NCBI GenBank assembly: GCA_021151605.1
Contig: JAGKWZ010000048.1
Location: forward strand, 1 to 26,920
Length of the DNA: 26,920 nt
From: Verrucomicrobiaceae bacterium
Lineage (GTDB): Bacteria > Verrucomicrobiota > Verrucomicrobiia > Verrucomicrobiales > Verrucomicrobiaceae
Reading direction: 5' to 3'
Shown here: positions 14,497 to 22,880 of the stretch, piece after piece
Numbering within the stretch: the stretch's first letter is position 1
How the letters are laid out: every line of letters starts with the position of its first letter
Position numbers and translations under genes: made by a program
Notes under the pieces: model-generated
Database searches by the model: none
What the model was told of the DNA's origin: nothing
What the model saw: the letters and a program-made list of their open reading frames with translations, nothing else

Positions 14497-16620
14497 ATGA
14501 AGCCTCAGCTCCTCTCAACTCTTTTTGCCTGCCTCGCTTTGCCTTTGCGTGCTCAGGAAAGTCCGCCGACCGCTGCCACCACGCTGGATACCATCACTGT
14601 CTATGGCGAGTCCGAGAACGACTCTGTTGTCCAGAATCCATTCCCACTCCCCGTCGAGGGCACCAAGATCTTCGCGGGCAAACGTGCCACGGTGATCGAC
14701 CTCGACGCCCTGCCTAAAGTACAGGCGAACAACTACCGCCAAGCGCTCGCGCTGACGCCAGGCCTGCTCATTTCTGAAGAGACCACCCCGCTCGTCAGCA
14801 TCGGCTACCGTGGTATTGGCACCCCGGCGCGCACCCAGTTCATGCAGGTGCTCAAAGATGGCATCCCCATCCATGCCGACCCCTTTGGCTATCCGGAAGC
14901 CTATTATACTCCGCCGCTGGACGTGGTGGACCGCATTGAGTTCATCCGTGGTGGTGGCTCTCTCATGTATGGGCCGCAGCCTGCCGGCACGCTGAATTAC
15001 ATCACCTACATTCCGGACCGCAACACGCCCTTCTCTTTCCGCACCCAAAACATTGGCGGCACGGATGGCTTCTTTTCCAACTACACGGCCATCACTGGCA
15101 CCGTCGGCAAAGTCGGCTACTACGGCTACTTCAACCACCGCGAATCTGAAGGCTTCCGCACCAGTAACAGCGACTACCACCTGGATGGCGGCCATTTCAA
15201 AATCTCCTATGATGTCGATGCCGACACGCGCTGGATTTTGGCCGTGGATGCCTATGAGCAGGAAAACGACGAGCCCGGCGGACTGAGCTACAGCGACTAC
15301 GTCCGCAACCGCGACAAAACCACCCGCACGAACGACGTTTTCAGCCTCAGCCGCTACGTCGTCTCCGCCGAGCTTCAGCATAAAATCCAGGACGGCACCG
15401 AACTCGATGTCAAAATGTGGGCCGGCTACTACAACCGCTACAGCCACCGTCAGCGTCTCTCCACTCAACAAGGCACCAATGCCTTTGGCGTCACCCCGGA
15501 AGGCACGCAGTCGAATATCGAAGACCAGACCTTCTACTCCCTCGGCTTTGAGCCACGCATCCGCCAGGACTGGCAGGCACTCGGAGGTGAGCACACTCTG
15601 ACGGCGGGCATGCAGTTCTATCTCATGGACTCCCCACGCCGCGACCAGCGTGGCCTCTCTGGCCCTGCGGCTTCGAGTGGTGTCACCACCGGCGACTCCC
15701 AGCGGGATGTCTTTTACTACTCCTTCTTCGCGGAAAACAAATTCACCTGGGGAGACCTCACCATCACCCCCGGCTTCCGCCTGGAAAGCGTCGAGCAAAG
15801 CGTGCATTCGAAGACTTTTAACACCGCAGGCGTGCTCCAGAGCGAGCGCGATGTCACGAAGCACGATATCCAGCCCCTCTTCGGCCTCGGCATCGCCTAC
15901 GACCTGCCTGCCGAAACTCAGATCTACGCCAATATCTCCCAGAGTTACCGCCCCACCGTCTTCACCGAATCCGTCATCGCCACACCAGGCAGCACTGTTA
16001 CGGACTCTGATCCAGGGCTCGGCTGGAGTTATGAACTCGGCTACCGCGGCACTCCGCGGCAATGGTTTACCTTCGATACGAGCGTCTTCCTCGTCGATCA
16101 GGACAACCGCTTCGCCGTCAGCAACAACGTGCTCGGCAGTGCCGGACGCAGCATCAACATCGGCTGGGATGGAGCCTTCCAGGTGGACCTCATCGGCGCT
16201 TACGATGCTCTCCAGGGCACCAAGCTCGCCTCCCAGCTCGGCAGCCTCAGCTTCCATGCTAATACCACCCTTTTGAATGCCGAGATCAAAGGTGGCCCCA
16301 ACGATGGAAGCACGCCACAGTTCGCCCCCGACTACATGGTCCGCACTGGACTCATCTATGGCCTTAAAGGCGTCAAAGTGTCCTTCCTCGGCACCTTTGT
16401 CGCTGATCACAAAGCCCAAGACAGCAACAACCCCAATTTCGACATCCCTTCCTATATGACCTGGGATCTCACCGCCGAAGTGCCCGTGACCAAAAACTTC
16501 ACCCTCATGGCCGGGCTAAACAACGTCTTCAACGAAGACTACTACTCCCGTATCACCTCCAACGGCATCGATCCCGCCTACGGCCGTAACTTCTACCTCG
16601 GTGCCTCCTTCCAGTTCTGA
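14497..16620 (+). CDS. TonB-dependent outer-membrane receptor, FecA-like
   Basis: The protein has 707 residues. A signal peptide (about 1-21, ending LRAQ) is followed by a TonB-box-like LDTITVYG (31-38), a plug domain (about 50-170: YRQALALTPGLLISEE, VSIGYRGIGTPART, VLKDGIPIHADPFGYP, RIEFIRGGGSLMYGP and GTLNYIT) and a 22-strand-type beta-barrel ending NGIDPAYGRNFYLGASFQF with a terminal aromatic residue. The plug resembles receptors for ferric citrate or siderophores, so iron uptake is the likely role. The ligand cannot be told and could also be another metal chelate or a glycan. It diverges from the efflux lipoprotein gene with palindromes between them. It ends 30 bases from the converging photolyase gene with no obvious terminator. 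Confidence 0.88.
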   Translation: MKPQLLSTLFACLALPLRAQESPPTAATTLDTITVYGESENDSVVQNPFPLPVEGTKIFAGKRATVIDLDALPKVQANNYRQALALTPGLLISEETTPLVSIGYRGIGTPARTQFMQVLKDGIPIHADPFGYPEAYYTPPLDVVDRIEFIRGGGSLMYGPQPAGTLNYITYIPDRNTPFSFRTQNIGGTDGFFSNYTAITGTVGKVGYYGYFNHRESEGFRTSNSDYHLDGGHFKISYDVDADTRWILAVDAYEQENDEPGGLSYSDYVRNRDKTTRTNDVFSLSRYVVSAELQHKIQDGTELDVKMWAGYYNRYSHRQRLSTQQGTNAFGVTPEGTQSNIEDQTFYSLGFEPRIRQDWQALGGEHTLTAGMQFYLMDSPRRDQRGLSGPAASSGVTTGDSQRDVFYYSFFAENKFTWGDLTITPGFRLESVEQSVHSKTFNTAGVLQSERDVTKHDIQPLFGLGIAYDLPAETQIYANISQSYRPTVFTESVIATPGSTVTDSDPGLGWSYELGYRGTPRQWFTFDTSVFLVDQDNRFAVSNNVLGSAGRSINIGWDGAFQVDLIGAYDALQGTKLASQLGSLSFHANTTLLNAEIKGGPNDGSTPQFAPDYMVRTGLIYGLKGVKVSFLGTFVADHKAQDSNNPNFDIPSYMTWDLTAEVPVTKNFTLMAGLNNVFNEDYYSRITSNGIDPAYGRNFYLGASFQF

Positions 16621-16650
16621 GGTCTTCCCCCCCGGCTGGGAAACCTGGCA

Positions 16651-18183
16651 TCACGCGGCTGATGCCTGCCTGACAAGCTCCGCCTGCTTTTGAATCGCTG
16701 ACTTCTCTACTTCTGTCAGCCTCGCCACATTCCGCACCTGCATGGACATGCGCTGATTCATCTTCAGCCGTGTCTCATGCCGCATCAGGAAGTCCCAGTA
16801 AAGAGTGGTGAAAGGGCAGGCATTCGGCCCGGTGGACTTCGCCGGATCGTAGCGGCAGCCGGAGCAGTAGTTGCTCATGCGCTGGATGTATTTGCCTGAG
16901 GCGATATAGGGCTTGCTGGCCATGATTCCGCCATCGCCATGCTGGGACATGCCGAGCGTGTTTGGCAGCTCCACCCACTCGATAGCATCCACATAGACGG
17001 CCAGATACCACTCATGCACCTCATGCGGACGCACCCCCAGCAGGAGGGAAAACAGCCCCGTCACCATCAGCCGTTGGATGTGGTGGGCGTAGCCGTGCTT
17101 CAACGTCTGGCCGATCGCCTCGCGCAGGCAGTTCATGTCCGTCTCGCCAGTCCAGTAAAACTTCGGCAGCGGCTGCTCACAGCCCAGCGCGTTCATGCCC
17201 ACATACTCCGGCATGAAGCGCCAGTAGATCGCCCGCACATACTCACGCCAGCCCAGGATCTGCCGGATGAAACCCTCCACCGCTGCCAGCGGAGCCCTGC
17301 CCGTGCGATACGCCTTTTCCGCCGCAGCGATGACCTCCCGTGGATCGAGCAGCTTCAGGTTCATCACCGCGCTCAGCCGACTGTGAAAAAGCCACGGCTC
17401 ACGCGTCCACATCGCGTCCTGATAGTCTCCAAACTCCACCAGCCGGTGCTCGATGAAATCCGCCAGCGCCACCTGAGCCTCCTCCGCCGTCACCGGCCAG
17501 TCAAACTCCGCCAGACTGCCCGGATGTGAGCCAAACTTCGCCTCCACGACCGCGATCACCTCCCGCGTGATCCCATCAGGCAGGAAACGCCTCGGCGCAG
17601 CCTTCAGCGGCGGGCCTTCTTTGCCAAAACTCTTCCGGTTCTCGCTGTCGTAGTTCCACTCACCACCCACCGGCTTGCCTGCGTCCATCAGCACTCCGTG
17701 CTTGGCCCGCATTTCACGGTAGAAAAACTCCATCCGCAGTTGTTTGCGGCCCTTCGCATGTTTCTCGAAGTCGGCATGGCTTGCCATGAAGTGCCGGTCC
17801 TCCCGCTCATCCAGCTCGATGCCGAGCCTCTTCGCCGTCGCGCGAAAATCCTCCCGCACCTGCCACTCGCCCGCCTCCACCAGGATCAGCTTTTCAGGCC
17901 TCAGCCGAGCCACCGCAGACTCCAGCTCCGCCAAAAAGGAGCCCCCATTCTCAGCATCCTCCAGCTTCCGGTAATCCACCGTCACGCCCTCCGCCCTCAG
18001 CTTGGCCGCAAAGTGCCGCATCGCCGCCAGAAAGGTCACGATGCGAGCCTTGTGCACCCAGACCTTCGTCGATTCCTCCGCCACCTCCGCCATCCAGACA
18101 CGGTCCTGCTTGGGATCAAAACCATCAAAAGCCGCCGAGTGACGGTCGAGCTGATCACCAAGGACGAGAATGAGATTTCGCAT
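16651..18183 (-). CDS. Iron-sulfur bacterial (6-4) photolyase / cryptochrome (FeS-BCP, PhrB-like)
   Basis: This is a light-driven DNA repair flavoprotein of the deoxyribodipyrimidine photolyase-related family. It has 510 residues from the ATG at 18181-18183 (MRNLILVLGDQLD, the typical family start). The N-terminal half is the DUF523-like alpha/beta antenna domain. The C-terminal FAD domain contains WLFHSRLSAVMNLKLLDP, GFIRQILGWREYVR and HGYAHHIQRLMVTG. Four cysteines (352, 440, 443 and 456) have the spacing +88, +3, +13, identical to that I recall for the 4Fe-4S ligands of Agrobacterium PhrB (350, 438, 441 and 454). The family usually repairs (6-4) photoproducts. The gene diverges from the CorA-like gene across 145 bases. 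Confidence 0.9.
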   Translation of the reverse strand: MRNLILVLGDQLDRHSAAFDGFDPKQDRVWMAEVAEESTKVWVHKARIVTFLAAMRHFAAKLRAEGVTVDYRKLEDAENGGSFLAELESAVARLRPEKLILVEAGEWQVREDFRATAKRLGIELDEREDRHFMASHADFEKHAKGRKQLRMEFFYREMRAKHGVLMDAGKPVGGEWNYDSENRKSFGKEGPPLKAAPRRFLPDGITREVIAVVEAKFGSHPGSLAEFDWPVTAEEAQVALADFIEHRLVEFGDYQDAMWTREPWLFHSRLSAVMNLKLLDPREVIAAAEKAYRTGRAPLAAVEGFIRQILGWREYVRAIYWRFMPEYVGMNALGCEQPLPKFYWTGETDMNCLREAIGQTLKHGYAHHIQRLMVTGLFSLLLGVRPHEVHEWYLAVYVDAIEWVELPNTLGMSQHGDGGIMASKPYIASGKYIQRMSNYCSGCRYDPAKSTGPNACPFTTLYWDFLMRHETRLKMNQRMSMQVRNVARLTEVEKSAIQKQAELVRQASAA

Positions 18184-18328
18184 TAGCCATGGGCTTACGT
18201 CTCTCGCAGACAAGCAGGACTTGGCTTTCGCTGGGCGCACATCTGGAGGCCTCGGGCCTAATGGAGACGAATCTGCGGCAGAAATTGTATTCCCCTTCAC
18301 AGATCATCCCGCTAGCCTCGCCGCGCCT

Positions 18329-19057
18329 ATGAAACCAGAAAGCACTCTCCTCCCGAAACTCTGGAATGTCCCGGAAGCCATCAGCAGCCGACTTGGCCGT
18401 GAACCTGGCCCGCAGCGCGCTATGCTGGAGGATGGCCATCTGCTCATCATCCTCCACCAGCTCCCTGAGCCTGATCAGCACCAGCGGAAGGCAGCCCTCT
18501 TCTGGCGCAATCCTGAAGGCGAATGGAAAACGAACCTTAAGGGCTCCGGCCTAGCCGGATTGGCGGAGCATCTGCGAAGTTTCGATGACAAACTCGCCGA
18601 GCTTGAACAGGCCGAAAACAAGGCCAACACCGCTACGGAATACCACACGGTGCTGGAGCAGATCGCGCCCGTGCTCCGTAGCTCACGCGGTCTGCATCGG
18701 GCCATGCAGCAGGCTCGTGAAATGCTGAAATCCGAGCGCGAGATCATCAACCTTCGAGACCAGGCCGCAGCCATCGAGCGCAATGCAGAGTTGCTGCTCC
18801 AAGACGCGCAGTTTGGCCTGAACTTCACCGTCGCTCGTCAGGCTGAAGCTCAGGCCGCCACCGCCCGCCAGATGGCGGCTACTGCACATCGTTTAAACCT
18901 GCTCGCTGCCCTTTTCCTCCCTCTGACAGCGCTGGCCAGTGTCTTCGGCATGGAGATCCACAGCAAGCTCCCAGATACGCCGATCAACTTCTGGCTCATC
19001 TGCCTTGGCGGGCTCGTGATGGGCTTTGTGGTGATGGCGATGCTGAAGAAGGACTGA
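18329..19057 (+). CDS. Short CorA-like membrane protein lacking canonical GMN
   Basis: The protein has 242 residues from the ATG at 18329. The frame is open back to 18170, but that extension runs antisense into the photolyase gene. Residues of about 80-185 form a long charged helical stretch like the CorA stalk, followed by two membrane helices (about 190-206 and 221-239) and a basic tail. Between helices lies VFGMEIHSKLP, where true CorA Mg2+ channels have GMN, so the selectivity motif reads GME. The N-terminal domain is much shorter than in CorA (about 315-residue proteins). It may be a CorA-superfamily protein with a different substrate or a structural role; Mg2+ transport is not demonstrated. 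It ends 17 bases from the converging protease gene. Confidence 0.75.
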   Translation: MKPESTLLPKLWNVPEAISSRLGREPGPQRAMLEDGHLLIILHQLPEPDQHQRKAALFWRNPEGEWKTNLKGSGLAGLAEHLRSFDDKLAELEQAENKANTATEYHTVLEQIAPVLRSSRGLHRAMQQAREMLKSEREIINLRDQAAAIERNAELLLQDAQFGLNFTVARQAEAQAATARQMAATAHRLNLLAALFLPLTALASVFGMEIHSKLPDTPINFWLICLGGLVMGFVVMAMLKKD

Positions 19058-19074
19058 TCTCCAGCCAGACAGGG

Positions 19075-21087
19075 TCAGGGAACGCTGATGGAGTCACTGG
19101 TCTCCACGTTCTTCGCAGGAGAATAAGGTGACCCAGCGATCGATATGCCGGTGACAGTGAAGGTGAACGTGCCAGAGTTTCTCGTCCGGCTGGAGGTGAG
19201 GGCAGCTGTCCCCTGACGGCTGGTGCTCTTTGAAACGGTGCCGCTGGTGAGACCGCTCCACTGACCGGTGACAGTGGCCCCAGAGACGACGGCTCCACTC
19301 TGATTCCGCACGGTGACGGTGGCGGTGGCCTGCGTTCCCTGCCGACTTGTGCTGGTGCTCATGGCGATGTTCGCCACATAGACGTAGTTGTTGTTTTGCA
19401 CCGTGATGGTGACGGTATCTGCCACGGAGGACAGGCCGGTATTGTCCACGACGACCAGAGAAGCAGTGTAGGTGCCAGGAGTGGTGTATGTGAAGACAGG
19501 ATTTGCAGATGTGGAGGTGCTGCCATTGCCAAAGTCCCAGCTGTAGCTGGCGATGCTGCCATCGGGATCATAGCTGCCATTGCTGGAGAAGGTGACCGCC
19601 AGCGGAGCTATGCCAGAGGTGGGAGCGGTGTTATCTGCGACTGCGATCGGAACGGCACCCGTGGGTGGCACGACGCTGCCGGTGAGAGCGTATTGCCCAA
19701 GGCTGCCGTAGTCGTTGTAAGCAGTGAGCGGATCGCCAGTGCCGATGCCATCGACGGCGAGGTAATAGGTGCCCTGAGCGAGAGTGGTGCTGAGCGTGGC
19801 TCCGAGGGTCGTTGGATTGACAAAGGTGATGAGAGTCCCGAGGCCATCATAAAGAGCGAGCTGGACATCAAGGTTCGGCGAAGGGGCGGCAGGTGTGACG
19901 GTGAAGCTGACAGGGCCAGCTCCGGTCGTGAAGGCAAAGAGATCCGCATCTGCACGCTTCTCAATGATGCCGCTGGCTGTAAGACTGCTTCCGGTCAAGG
20001 CGGTGGCAGTGGTGATACTATCGCCATGCGCATCCGCGCGGTAGCCGACGATTCCGGCAATGATGGCGGTGTCATCTTGGAGATTGTTGGCATAGGGGTA
20101 TTCACCTTTGCTCCACTGGGAGACCTCTTTGTAATAGCCTACACCCATGATCGGAGCCCAGTTGGCATGGCCCTGGTAGTAGCCGACGGCAGCGACTGTG
20201 CCGTAAGCGACTTGGCCGTCGTGGCTGAGATTGAAGGTGTGGCCCGCCTCGTGGCTGGCGGCCTCTGCGGTGTATTTGGCATTTCCGCTGCCGAGCTGAT
20301 CCGTGAAGACATAGCAGGGGGTATCCGAATTCCAGGTGAAAGAATTCAAGTAGGCCACCCCACCTGCACCGGCCCCATACCAAGTGCTGGAGCTGCCGCC
20401 TATGCAGACGCGGACACCAAACTGAGTGTCAGAGGTGGTGGTTTTCCTCAGCGCCTCGACGCCGGGATCCTGCGTGGTGACATCGACGTCAAACGGAGCG
20501 AAGTCCTCCGAGACCCGCTGCCAGATGGAGTAAATGTTATCTAGTTCTACGGTGGAAAAGGCCGTGGTGACGGTGGCATCGGTGCTGTAGGGCGGAGTAA
20601 TGATGTCGGCTCCACCAGCGAAGTTGGTGTTCCAGAGGGTTCCTGTGGTGGTGTGGCCATCGAAGTCGAGATAGATGACCTTTGAGGCGCCTGGCTTGCT
20701 ATGCAGCAGGAAGGTATCAGTGACCGAAAGTGTGCCGCTGCTGGTCCCTGTGCCGCTGGTAGTGGCTGCGCTGGCGATCATGTTTTGCAAGGGGAGCAGC
20801 CCTTCACAGACGTAATGGAGTCGCCCCTGACGGTCCATGCGGAGGTGCCTGTCCTGTTGGCAGATCTCGCGCAGCTCATCCGCCGAGCGATCATACCATG
20901 CTGCGACCTGAGGCAGTTGTGAGCCAAGGGCGGCGGGGATCTCCTGGCCACGGCTGACTCGGTTAAAGGCCTGTTCAGGGAAAGATTCGCCACGGTGATT
21001 TTTCTGAGCGTGGGCGATGCTTGTGAGGGAAAAAGCGAATAACGCCAGGGCGGCACGGGCGGTATTGGATCGTGGATGGGTGCTCAT
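19075..21087 (-). CDS. Exported metzincin-like zinc protease with PPC and PKD domains
   Basis: The protein has 670 residues. A signal peptide (about 1-27, ending AHAQ) and a propeptide-like region are followed by a catalytic domain opening SKVIYLDFDGHT. The zinc site HEAGHTFNLSHD (279-290) gives His279, His283, His289 and general base Glu280, and IMGVGYY (313-319) is a candidate Met-turn. This is metzincin architecture, with Asn where Gly is usual. A PPC domain (about 375-472: DADLFAFTTGAG, GTYYLAVDG) and a PKD domain (about 485-563: YDPDGSIASYSWDFGNG, PGTYTASLVV) follow, then an Ig-like C-terminal domain (about 568-670) with two STSRQGT motifs. The likely role is extracellular proteolysis or nutrient scavenging. 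A good sigma-70 promoter lies just upstream. Confidence 0.87.
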   Translation of the reverse strand: MSTHPRSNTARAALALFAFSLTSIAHAQKNHRGESFPEQAFNRVSRGQEIPAALGSQLPQVAAWYDRSADELREICQQDRHLRMDRQGRLHYVCEGLLPLQNMIASAATTSGTGTSSGTLSVTDTFLLHSKPGASKVIYLDFDGHTTTGTLWNTNFAGGADIITPPYSTDATVTTAFSTVELDNIYSIWQRVSEDFAPFDVDVTTQDPGVEALRKTTTSDTQFGVRVCIGGSSSTWYGAGAGGVAYLNSFTWNSDTPCYVFTDQLGSGNAKYTAEAASHEAGHTFNLSHDGQVAYGTVAAVGYYQGHANWAPIMGVGYYKEVSQWSKGEYPYANNLQDDTAIIAGIVGYRADAHGDSITTATALTGSSLTASGIIEKRADADLFAFTTGAGPVSFTVTPAAPSPNLDVQLALYDGLGTLITFVNPTTLGATLSTTLAQGTYYLAVDGIGTGDPLTAYNDYGSLGQYALTGSVVPPTGAVPIAVADNTAPTSGIAPLAVTFSSNGSYDPDGSIASYSWDFGNGSTSTSANPVFTYTTPGTYTASLVVVDNTGLSSVADTVTITVQNNNYVYVANIAMSTSTSRQGTQATATVTVRNQSGAVVSGATVTGQWSGLTSGTVSKSTSRQGTAALTSSRTRNSGTFTFTVTGISIAGSPYSPAKNVETSDSISVP

Positions 21088-21113
21088 GATGGAGTAAAAA
21101 CCGAATTATGGAT

Positions 21114-21143
21114 TTTATAAACAAAAGCGATATTCTGCGTCAA
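21114..21143 (-). promoter_or_regulatory. Sigma-70-type promoter of the metzincin gene
   Basis: On the minus strand TTGACG (21143-21138) and TATAAA (21119-21114) are separated by 18 bases. Transcription would start near 21107, giving a leader of about 20 bases before the ATG at 21087. That leader has no Shine-Dalgarno sequence. Confidence 0.6.
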
Positions 21144-21162
21144 TACATTCCATAAAAGTTTT

Positions 21163-21202
21163 GGGTTAACCCTTTGGGCGTCATCACTTTAGATCCGTTA
21201 AC
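21163..21202. promoter_or_regulatory. Paired GTTAAC palindromes between protease and folP
   Basis: GGGTTAACCC (21163-21172) is a perfect 10-bp palindrome and a second GTTAAC occurs at 21197-21202, 32 bp away or about three helical turns. They lie upstream of the protease promoter and in the folP leader, so they could bind one regulator. The rest of 21088-21341 shows nothing else I can name. Confidence 0.25.
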
Positions 21203-21341
21203 TAACATGCCGTGAAGGTTTTCCGGCGCGTAGCTAGCTTTCGGAAAGGAGAATAGCAGAGGCCACACTCAGTTATGCAGACGAGTGTTCGCGAATGGGG
21301 CTACCGCTTTACTTTTCGACAGTTCCGACTCGAATGGACGC

Positions 21342-22181
21342 ATGAAGCAAAACTGGCGCATCCAAGGAATCGACCATGATCTCAGCCAGCGCGGCCTGAT
21401 CATGGGCATCGTGAATGTGACACCCGATTCATTCTCTGACGGTGGGCGATTCCTGGATACCGGGCGGGCGGTGGAGCATGCCCTGAGACTGGTGCAGGAG
21501 GGGGCGGGCATCCTGGACATCGGCGGCGAGTCCACACGACCTGGTGCTGAGCCGGTGGACGAGGCGGAGGAGCTGCGCCGCGTGTTGCCCGTGATCCGAT
21601 CCGTGCGCTCCGCGACGAAGACGCTGATCTCCATCGACACGATGAAGGCGAATGTGGCTCGTGCGGCGCTGGACGCCGGGGCGGACATCATCAATGATGT
21701 CACGGGACTGCGCGGTGATCCTGCGATGTCCCGCGTGGCGGCGGAGACAGATGCGGGCCTAGTGGTGATGCACATGATCGGCACGCCGCGCACGATGCAG
21801 CAGCACCCGGAGTATTCGGATGTGGTGGCAGAGGTGCGCGCTTATTTTGATGAGCGACTGCACACGCTGGAAAGCATCGGCATCGCGCGGGAACGCATCG
21901 CGCTTGATCCTGGTTTTGGCTTTGGCAAGACGCTGGAGCAAAATGTCATGCTGCTGCGCGCGCTGCCGCAGCTTTTGGAAATCGGGAGGCCGCTGCTGGT
22001 GGGTGTCTCACGCAAAAGCATGATCGGCAAACTGCTGGGCGATGATTCGCTCGAAGCACGTGACTGGCCGACGGTGGCGCTGACGGCCCACATGCGCGAA
22101 CTCGGTGCCAGGATCTTCCGTGTCCACGATGTGAAGCCGAACGCGGAAGCACTGCGAATGGCGGAGGCGATCCTTGGTTGA
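21342..22181 (+). CDS. folP: Dihydropteroate synthase
   Basis: It condenses 6-hydroxymethyl-dihydropterin pyrophosphate with p-aminobenzoate in cytoplasmic folate synthesis and is the target of sulfonamides. It has 279 residues from the ATG at 21342 (MKQNWRIQGIDHDLSQRGLI). A GTG at 21285 in the same frame would add 19 residues and is less likely. The conserved motifs are present in order: MGIVNVTPDSFSDGG, DIGGESTRPGA, SIDTMKANVARAALDAGAD, IINDVTG, DPGFGFGKT and LLVGVSRKSMIG. No other folate gene is next to it. Its TGA directly abuts the stop codon of the opposing yggS gene. Confidence 0.96.
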   Translation: MKQNWRIQGIDHDLSQRGLIMGIVNVTPDSFSDGGRFLDTGRAVEHALRLVQEGAGILDIGGESTRPGAEPVDEAEELRRVLPVIRSVRSATKTLISIDTMKANVARAALDAGADIINDVTGLRGDPAMSRVAAETDAGLVVMHMIGTPRTMQQHPEYSDVVAEVRAYFDERLHTLESIGIARERIALDPGFGFGKTLEQNVMLLRALPQLLEIGRPLLVGVSRKSMIGKLLGDDSLEARDWPTVALTAHMRELGARIFRVHDVKPNAEALRMAEAILG

Positions 22182-22862
22182 TCAGCGTCCGCCAAAGATA
22201 GCTGTGCCCACACGCACGAGGGTGGCACCCTCTTCGATGGCGACTTCAAAGTCATGGCTCATGCCCATGGAAAGCACGGGCAAGGGCGCGCCGCCGAGCT
22301 TTTCCAACTCCTCACGAAGGGCGCGCAGATGGGAGAAGTACTTCCGTGAGGTCTCCGGCGTGGAGTCAAAGGGCGGGATGCACATGAGTCCCTGGATGTA
22401 GAGGCGGTCGAGGGCGTAAAGCTCCTCCAACTGCTCCCGGATCTGCACGGGACTGAAGCCGTGCTTGGAGGACTCGGTGGCGACATTGATCTCCAGCAGC
22501 ACCTTCGGATGCAGGCCGAGTTCGCCCGCGATGCGGTTGATGTCCTTGGCGATGCTGAGAGAATCCACGGCCTCAATCATCTCGACCAGGGGAAGCACCT
22601 TGCGGACTTTGTTGGACTGCAGCGGACCGATGAGATGCCAGCGCAGCTTTGCGGGCAGCAGCGGCTTTTTCAGCAGTACTTCCTGCACCCGATTTTCACC
22701 GAACAAAAGCTGCCCGGCATCGACTGCTTCCTGAATGACTTCCGCTGGCTTTGTCTTCGAAACAGCGATGAGCTCCACGGAGTTCAAATCACGTCTTGCC
22801 CGGGAACAGGCGGCGCTGATGCGTTCACGAATGCGTTCGAGGTTGGCGGCGATGTCTGACAT
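22182..22862 (-). CDS. yggS: YggS-family PLP-binding protein (PLP homeostasis)
   Basis: The protein has 226 residues and a fold-type III PLP barrel. The PLP lysine is Lys36 in LIAVSKTKP, and GENRVQE, WHLIGPLQSNKV, EMIEAVDS, GLMCIPP, LSMGMSHDFEVAIEEG and VRVGTAIFG are all family signatures. YggS/PLPBP proteins have no clear enzymatic activity and buffer pyridoxal phosphate and amino-acid metabolism. It follows the solute-binding-protein gene with an 18-base gap, so it is probably the last gene of the run from 24616. The stop codon at 22182-22184 touches that of folP. Confidence 0.95.
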   Translation of the reverse strand: MSDIAANLERIRERISAACSRARRDLNSVELIAVSKTKPAEVIQEAVDAGQLLFGENRVQEVLLKKPLLPAKLRWHLIGPLQSNKVRKVLPLVEMIEAVDSLSIAKDINRIAGELGLHPKVLLEINVATESSKHGFSPVQIREQLEELYALDRLYIQGLMCIPPFDSTPETSRKYFSHLRALREELEKLGGAPLPVLSMGMSHDFEVAIEEGATLVRVGTAIFGGR

Positions 22863-22880
22863 GGGGATGGTGGGATGAAC

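Noticed and set aside
14515..16419. A 634-codon open frame on the minus strand opposite the TonB receptor
   Set aside because: It has no recognisable motif and is explained by GC-rich codon use of the receptor gene, which has clear plug and barrel signatures.
19396..20544. A 382-codon plus-strand open frame opposite the metzincin gene
   Set aside because: Composition and lack of domains mark it as a shadow of the PPC/PKD-coding sequence.
21275..21376. A short ORF starting at an ATG after an AAAGGAG-like sequence upstream of folP
   Set aside because: The purine motif is about 25 bases from the ATG, and the 33-codon frame overlaps folP with no recognisable product.
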